64,000 bases of DNA, taken from contig CAJUJN010000007.1 of the NCBI GenBank assembly GCA_910586775.1, forward strand, positions 40,952 through 104,951. Direction: 5' to 3'. Origin of the DNA: an uncultured Acetatifactor sp. (GTDB lineage: Bacteria > Bacillota > Clostridia > Lachnospirales > Lachnospiraceae). The position numbers and the translations under genes are program-made. This document shows positions 59,549-64,000 of this stretch, piece by piece; the stretch's first letter is position 1; each line of letters opens with the position of its first letter. Under the pieces are notes generated by a model, which was not told the DNA's origin, ran no database searches, and worked only from the letters and a program-made list of their open reading frames with translations.

Positions 59549-61471
59549 ATGGCAAATACAAACAATTATGATGCCTCCAGCATCACGGTGCTGGAGGGAC
59601 TGGAGGCCGTGCGGAAGCGTCCGGGCATGTATATCGGAAGCGTTTCCACCAAGGGCCTGAACCATCTGATCTATGAGATTGTGGACAATTCCGTGGACGA
59701 ACATCTGGCGGGATTCTGCGATACCATCCGGGTCATCCTGGAAGCGGACGGCTCCGCCACAGTCTCGGACAACGGAAGAGGCATTCCGGTGGGGATGCAC
59801 GAAAAAGGAATCAGCGCGGAGCGGTTGGTATTTACAACCCTTCACGCAGGCGGAAAATTCGACAATGCCGCTTACAAGACCAGCGGAGGGCTGCACGGTG
59901 TAGGCTCATCCGTAGTCAACGCGCTTTCCACCAGATTGACTGTGAAGGTCAAAACAGGCGGTTTTATTTATGAGGATAAATATGAGAGGGGCAATCCCAT
60001 CATCCCGCTGGAAGACGGGCTTCTCCCCGTGGTGGGCAAGACGAGGGAAACGGGAACCATCATCAATTTCCTGCCGGACGACACCATATTTGACAAGACC
60101 CGTTTCAAGGAGGACGACGTGAAAAGCCGCCTTCATGAGACCGCTTATCTGAACCCAAATCTGACGATCATTTTTGAGGACAGGCGCAGGGAAGAGGCAG
60201 AAGTACTTACCTTCCATGAGCCCGACGGCATTACCGGCTTCGTGAAGGATATGAACAAGTCCCAGGAAACCGTGCATGACGTGATTTATTTCAAGGGAGA
60301 GAGTGAGGGCATTGCCGTGGAGGCAGCGTTCCAGTACATCAATGAATTCCATGAGAATGTCCTGGGCTTCTGCAACAATATTTACAATTCGGAAGGCGGA
60401 ACCCATCTCACCGGCTTTAAGACCATGTTTACCAATGTCATCAATACTTACGCCAGGCAGATTGGTATCTTAAAGGAAAAGGATGCCAATTTCACGGGAG
60501 CGGATGTACGAAACGGCATGACGGCAGTCATCTCCATCAAGCACCCGGACCCCAGATTTGAGGGCCAGACCAAGACCAAACTGGACAATCAGGATGCGGC
60601 AAAGGTGGTGTCCAAAGTCACCGGCGAGGAAATCGTCCGCATCTTTGACCGGAACCTGGATACCCTGAAAAACATCATCGGCTGTGCGGAAAAAGCGGCA
60701 AAAATCCGCAAATCGGAAGAGCGCGCCAAGACGAACATGCTGACCAAACAGAAATTCTCCTTTGATTCCAATGGAAAGCTTGCCAACTGTGAGTCCAAGG
60801 ACCCTTCCAAATGTGAAATCTTTATCGTAGAGGGAGATTCCGCCGGGGGCAGCGCAAAGATGGCGAGAAACCGGATGTTCCAGGCCATCCTTCCCATCCG
60901 GGGTAAGATTCTGAACGTGGAGAAGGCGAGCATTGACAAGGTGCTGGCCAATGCGGAGATCAAGACCATGATCAATGCTTTCGGTTGCGGCTTCTCAGAA
61001 GGCTACGGAAATGACTTTGATATCAAGAAGCTGCGCTATGACAAGATTATCATTATGGCCGATGCGGACGTGGACGGCGCCCATATCTCCACTTTGCTGT
61101 TGACCCTGTTCTACCGCTTTATGCCGGAGTTGATTTTCGAAGGACATGTGTACATCGCCATGCCACCCTTGTATAAGGCCATGCCCTCCAAGGGACAGGA
61201 GCAGTACCTGTACGACGACAAGGCTCTGGAGAAATACCGCAAAAACCATAAGAGCCCCTTTACCCTGCAGCGGTACAAAGGTCTGGGCGAGATGGATGCG
61301 GAACAGCTCTGGGAGACCACGCTGAACCCGGAGACCCGGCGGATGAAGCTGGTGGAAATCGAAGATGCCAGGATGGCTTCCGAAGTGACGGAGCTGCTCA
61401 TGGGCACGGAGGTGCCTCCCAGGAAGACTTTTATCTATGACCATGCGGTGGACGCGGAACTGGATATCTGA
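59549..61471 (+). CDS. gyrB: DNA gyrase subunit B
   Basis: This 640-residue protein has the GHKL ATPase (IYEIVDNSVDEHLAGFC, VSDNGRGIPVGMH, GGLHGVGSSVVNALS) and the Toprim domain (FIVEGDSAGGSAKMARNR, ADADVDGAHI), ending with the GLGEMDAEQLWETTL segment. With GyrA it introduces negative supercoils. It may instead be a ParE-like paralogue, since gyrA or recF is not adjacent. AATCAGGAGAAAC precedes the ATG. Confidence 0.9.
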   Translation: MANTNNYDASSITVLEGLEAVRKRPGMYIGSVSTKGLNHLIYEIVDNSVDEHLAGFCDTIRVILEADGSATVSDNGRGIPVGMHEKGISAERLVFTTLHAGGKFDNAAYKTSGGLHGVGSSVVNALSTRLTVKVKTGGFIYEDKYERGNPIIPLEDGLLPVVGKTRETGTIINFLPDDTIFDKTRFKEDDVKSRLHETAYLNPNLTIIFEDRRREEAEVLTFHEPDGITGFVKDMNKSQETVHDVIYFKGESEGIAVEAAFQYINEFHENVLGFCNNIYNSEGGTHLTGFKTMFTNVINTYARQIGILKEKDANFTGADVRNGMTAVISIKHPDPRFEGQTKTKLDNQDAAKVVSKVTGEEIVRIFDRNLDTLKNIIGCAEKAAKIRKSEERAKTNMLTKQKFSFDSNGKLANCESKDPSKCEIFIVEGDSAGGSAKMARNRMFQAILPIRGKILNVEKASIDKVLANAEIKTMINAFGCGFSEGYGNDFDIKKLRYDKIIIMADADVDGAHISTLLLTLFYRFMPELIFEGHVYIAMPPLYKAMPSKGQEQYLYDDKALEKYRKNHKSPFTLQRYKGLGEMDAEQLWETTLNPETRRMKLVEIEDARMASEVTELLMGTEVPPRKTFIYDHAVDAELDI

Positions 61472-61502
61472 GAACAAAGAATATCCAAAGGAGAATCTGG
61501 TA

Positions 61503-63467
61503 TTGGAAAAGAGCGGTGCAAAACAGTTTGCAAAATATATTGGCAGACTGCGTAAGAAACAGCATCTGTCAATGAAACAGATTTGCGAGGGACTGTGCAG
61601 CGACCGGACTGCATGGTATATAGAACAGGGTGAAAGGGAGCCAGGCAGGCTGCTGAGGGAAGCTATTTTGGAGCGCCTTGGAGTAGGCGCAGAGGATTAT
61701 GAATGTTACCTGGGGTACATTGAATACGCACAATGGAAAATGCAGCATGCTATCCTGCACAAGATTACATACGAAGATATGGAAAATGCGGAACGGCTTT
61801 TGGATGTGTATCGGGAAGAAGGACATTCCGAAGAGAAATGCCTCAGGGAAGAAACGGATGCCGAACCGATCAATAATCGACTGGAAAGACAGTTTTACCT
61901 CAGCATGCTGATACAGATACGGTGCTATCAAGAAAAAAGAATATTTCATGATAATTGCGAAAGCCATGGATTTGAAAGCCTGCGGGAGGAAATCCGCGCT
62001 TTGCTCAGGGAGGCAATCAGCCTGACCATACCGGCTCTGGAAGGGAAAAAACTTTCGGAGTTTGTATTGTCCATCAAGGAGCTGAACCTGATTCTGGAGG
62101 CAGAGCATTACAGGAAGGAAGGGGAGCGCCCGGAACGGTACAGAGAAGTGCTGGCATACATAGAATCTGGAAAAACAGACCGGCGCGGTAAGGCTAAGAT
62201 ATATCCCAAAGCGGTTTTCTTTTTGTGCAGACATCTGCTGGATAGAAATATTACAGAAGAAGCAAAGCCGGAAGAAATGATTTACATGCTTTTGAAATAT
62301 TGTAATCAGGCAGTGAACATCCTGCGGGACAGCGGCAGGATGTATTTTTTGTGGGAACTTCTGGATATGAGGGAGAGACTCTTTGACAGGCTGGAGAAGC
62401 TTTCGCACAGTCATTTACACAATAAAGCGGCATTCCATCATCTCCGGCAGGAAAACATACAATGGAAGCAGGTTTTAGAATCAATTTATGCGGAATTCGG
62501 CGTGCCGAAGGAGACTTTTGACTACTGTTATCTCTATGTGGCAAAGGGGGTTAACTGTATTAATGATGTAATTCGGATTCGAAGCGAGATGTTTGGCATA
62601 AAGGGGGAGGCACTATGCGAGGGAGTATGCAGTATAAAGACACTGCGCAGGATAAAGAAATGCACTACGGTTCCCCAAAGGGAGATTGTAGAGGAATTAT
62701 TCGCAAAGCTTGGACTGTCAGGGGAACTGGTGAGAACGGAACTGGTAACCGGGAAGCCGGAAGCCAGGGAACTGATGGAGCGATTGCGGGAGTACAGTAA
62801 CGAGAATCGGTGGGAAGAAGTGGATAAACTGCTGGAGCAGATTAAGCAGCTGGTGCCTATGGATATTGCCTGCAACAGGCAGGCTGTACAACGTATGGAA
62901 ATATTGCTCTGTCACGCAAGAGGGGAAATTGATGAATCGGAATACTACAAGCGGATGCGGGAAACATTGGAGTTGACTGTACCTTATGAAACTTTCTTTA
63001 AAGATGGGGAGAAATATTTCACTTTTGAAGAGCAGTCTTGTATTAATAATATGCTCAGAGGAATGGATAAGGGAAGTGAAGAATTTCGTAACTGTATGCA
63101 AAGCTTTGATGATATATATCAGCATATTATCGACAGAGAAGAATTGGAAAATGTAGATGGCATGTATGAATTTATTATGAGATATGTGAAAAGTAACTGG
63201 GGGAACATGGGAGCATTTGATAAAGCAGACAAACATGATTTGATTATTATTGAGGAATGCCTTAGAACAAAAAGACTGTGGTCACTGCATGACAGCATAT
63301 ATGACCGATGGTGGAATCATATCGAGCGAAAGAAAAAAGGCATTTCTACAGATAACATCTTAAATGATGTAGAAGAATTGAAAAAGTGTATATTGTTGGG
63401 AGGACTGGCTAAAAGCCATGATGTCCAATTTTACAAAAAACGACTGGAAAAGGTATTAAGGGTATAA
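61503..63467 (+). CDS. Large HTH regulator with TPR-like C-terminal region
   Basis: This 654-residue protein has an N-terminal XRE-type HTH (FAKYIGRLRKKQHLSMKQIC, CSDRTAWYIEQGEREPGRLL) followed by about 570 residues of helical repeats with a second HTH-like segment near residue 375 (IRSEMFGIKGEALCEGVCSI). The layout recalls peptide-sensing regulators of the RNPP/Rgg class, though longer. TTG 61503, eight bases after AAAGGAG, is preferred; a longer frame would overlap gyrB by 35 bases. A small exported-peptide gene faces it at 63633-63861. Confidence 0.75.
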   Translation: MEKSGAKQFAKYIGRLRKKQHLSMKQICEGLCSDRTAWYIEQGEREPGRLLREAILERLGVGAEDYECYLGYIEYAQWKMQHAILHKITYEDMENAERLLDVYREEGHSEEKCLREETDAEPINNRLERQFYLSMLIQIRCYQEKRIFHDNCESHGFESLREEIRALLREAISLTIPALEGKKLSEFVLSIKELNLILEAEHYRKEGERPERYREVLAYIESGKTDRRGKAKIYPKAVFFLCRHLLDRNITEEAKPEEMIYMLLKYCNQAVNILRDSGRMYFLWELLDMRERLFDRLEKLSHSHLHNKAAFHHLRQENIQWKQVLESIYAEFGVPKETFDYCYLYVAKGVNCINDVIRIRSEMFGIKGEALCEGVCSIKTLRRIKKCTTVPQREIVEELFAKLGLSGELVRTELVTGKPEARELMERLREYSNENRWEEVDKLLEQIKQLVPMDIACNRQAVQRMEILLCHARGEIDESEYYKRMRETLELTVPYETFFKDGEKYFTFEEQSCINNMLRGMDKGSEEFRNCMQSFDDIYQHIIDREELENVDGMYEFIMRYVKSNWGNMGAFDKADKHDLIIIEECLRTKRLWSLHDSIYDRWWNHIERKKKGISTDNILNDVEELKKCILLGGLAKSHDVQFYKKRLEKVLRV

Positions 63468-63632
63468 TAAACCAGTGTACTGAAACATTTATTTTCAGTC
63501 AAATGACGCGAAATAAACATTCAGCCTGCAAGGCGGCTGAATAAGACGCTGTGGCGGCATCGCTGAATGATGTCACCACAGCAGATGAAAAGTGAGGTCA
63601 GTTATTAAGTTAAATATGAACACGCCAATACT

Positions 63633-63861
63633 CTAATTCAATTTGGAAGGTGTATCAAACTCATCCTTATCATTCTGAGGAGAAATCTCTGGTTCCTCAT
63701 CAATGCCATCTCCGCTTCCCTGATTTTCGATTTTCAGACCACAGCCTGTATTACTGGCATCAGGCGGCGTAGCGGGGGGGAAGGTTACCGATACTGACTA
63801 TGGCACATGCCAGTACAGTAGCTGCTAACTTGAAAAGCTGTTTTAAGAATTTGTTCTTCAT
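63633..63861 (-). pseudogene. Small exported peptide gene broken at a C7 tract
   Basis: On the minus strand ATG 63861, behind GGAGGTATAGCC, encodes a signal-like peptide: basic MKNKFLKQLFK, a hydrophobic core (LAATVLACAIVSIG) and then NLPP. The seven-C tract at 63774-63780 puts the frame into a stop at 63760 (33 residues). With six Cs the frame would run to 63633 and give a 75-residue acidic peptide containing ASNTGCGLKIENQ. It could be a slippage pseudogene, phase variation or a sequencing error. A partial minus-strand frame (64000 to 63934) lies upstream. Confidence 0.55.
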
Positions 63862-64000
63862 GGCTATACCTCCAAAAAATATTCTATATCAATTATGGCA
63901 TTTCCAAGTATATATAGCAAGGGACAGAGTTGTTCATTTTTGGGGCTTATTGTCATTCGGCGGATTATTTGGAGACGTTTTCATCACTTTATTTGAAGGT

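Noticed and set aside
63934..64000. Partial minus-strand frame entering from the right edge
   Set aside because: Only about 22 codons of a polar tail are visible, too little to call a gene; it may be the end of a gene upstream of the exported peptide.

Overview
The window looks like the chromosome of a low-to-mid GC Firmicute, most likely a gut Lachnospiraceae (Clostridia). The reasons are the gene order ylxM-ffh-rpsP-khpA-rimM-trmD-rplS-signal peptidase-ylqF-rnhB-ylqG/ylqH-yraN, a DUF2953-GerW sporulation pair, a four-cysteine ribosomal protein L28, and strong AGGAGG-type ribosome binding sites with TTGACA/TATAAT promoters throughout. The genus assignment is inference; there is no rRNA or marker comparison here.

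Layout. Positions 1-4480 carry the 3' end of mutS, a tldD/pmbA metallopeptidase pair separated by a nine-unit 31-bp tandem repeat, and a decayed PIN-type (DUF3368) gene. Positions 4585-19985 are an integrated element of about 15.4 kb, bounded by a perfect 16-bp direct repeat. The right copy overlaps the -35 box of the ylxM-ffh promoter. The element has a repressor, an excisionase-like small protein, a split Toprim primase / SF3 helicase, an iteron-like repeat cluster, an ERCC4 nuclease, two long diverged paralogues of unknown function, its own sigma-70 factor, a probable type I toxin-antitoxin cassette with mirrored promoters, a second divergent repressor switch and a tyrosine integrase. I see no capsid, terminase large subunit, relaxase or conjugation genes, so it resembles a satellite or minimal integrative element. 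Three coding lesions (amber codon in the integrase, an A7 frame change between primase and helicase, a GT duplication in a small gene) suggest partial decay or recoding.

Positions 20030-31982 are the conserved SRP/ribosome-maturation cluster, with two oddities: an insertion in RimM and a TrmD fused to a GNAT acetyltransferase domain. Three type I signal peptidase genes lie here, two of them a tandem duplication. Positions 32018-33920 hold ilvN-ilvC with promoter and terminator. Then come a palindromic MITE-like repeat, a sodium:solute symporter, a BlaI/M56 regulator pair whose sensor half is an RCC1-like domain, and fucI behind a long leader with mutually exclusive hairpins.

Positions 40981-49592 hold cell division and envelope genes (zapA, U32 peptidase, a RodA/FtsW-family polymerase with a class B PBP), a NUDIX hydrolase and the DUF2953-GerW pair. 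Positions 49687-56667 hold a DsbA-like protein, rpmB, an Asp23 protein with a FakA/YloV-like kinase, recG and a DegV protein. The right end has an AAA ATPase/nuclease protein, a DUF402 protein, a decayed MNT/HepT toxin-antitoxin pair, gyrB, and a 654-residue HTH regulator facing a small exported-peptide gene broken at a C7 tract.

A repeated theme is in-frame low-complexity linker expansion in ordinary proteins (RimM, TrmD-GNAT, U32, DUF2953, FliK-like, M56, FakA-like), next to one intergenic minisatellite.
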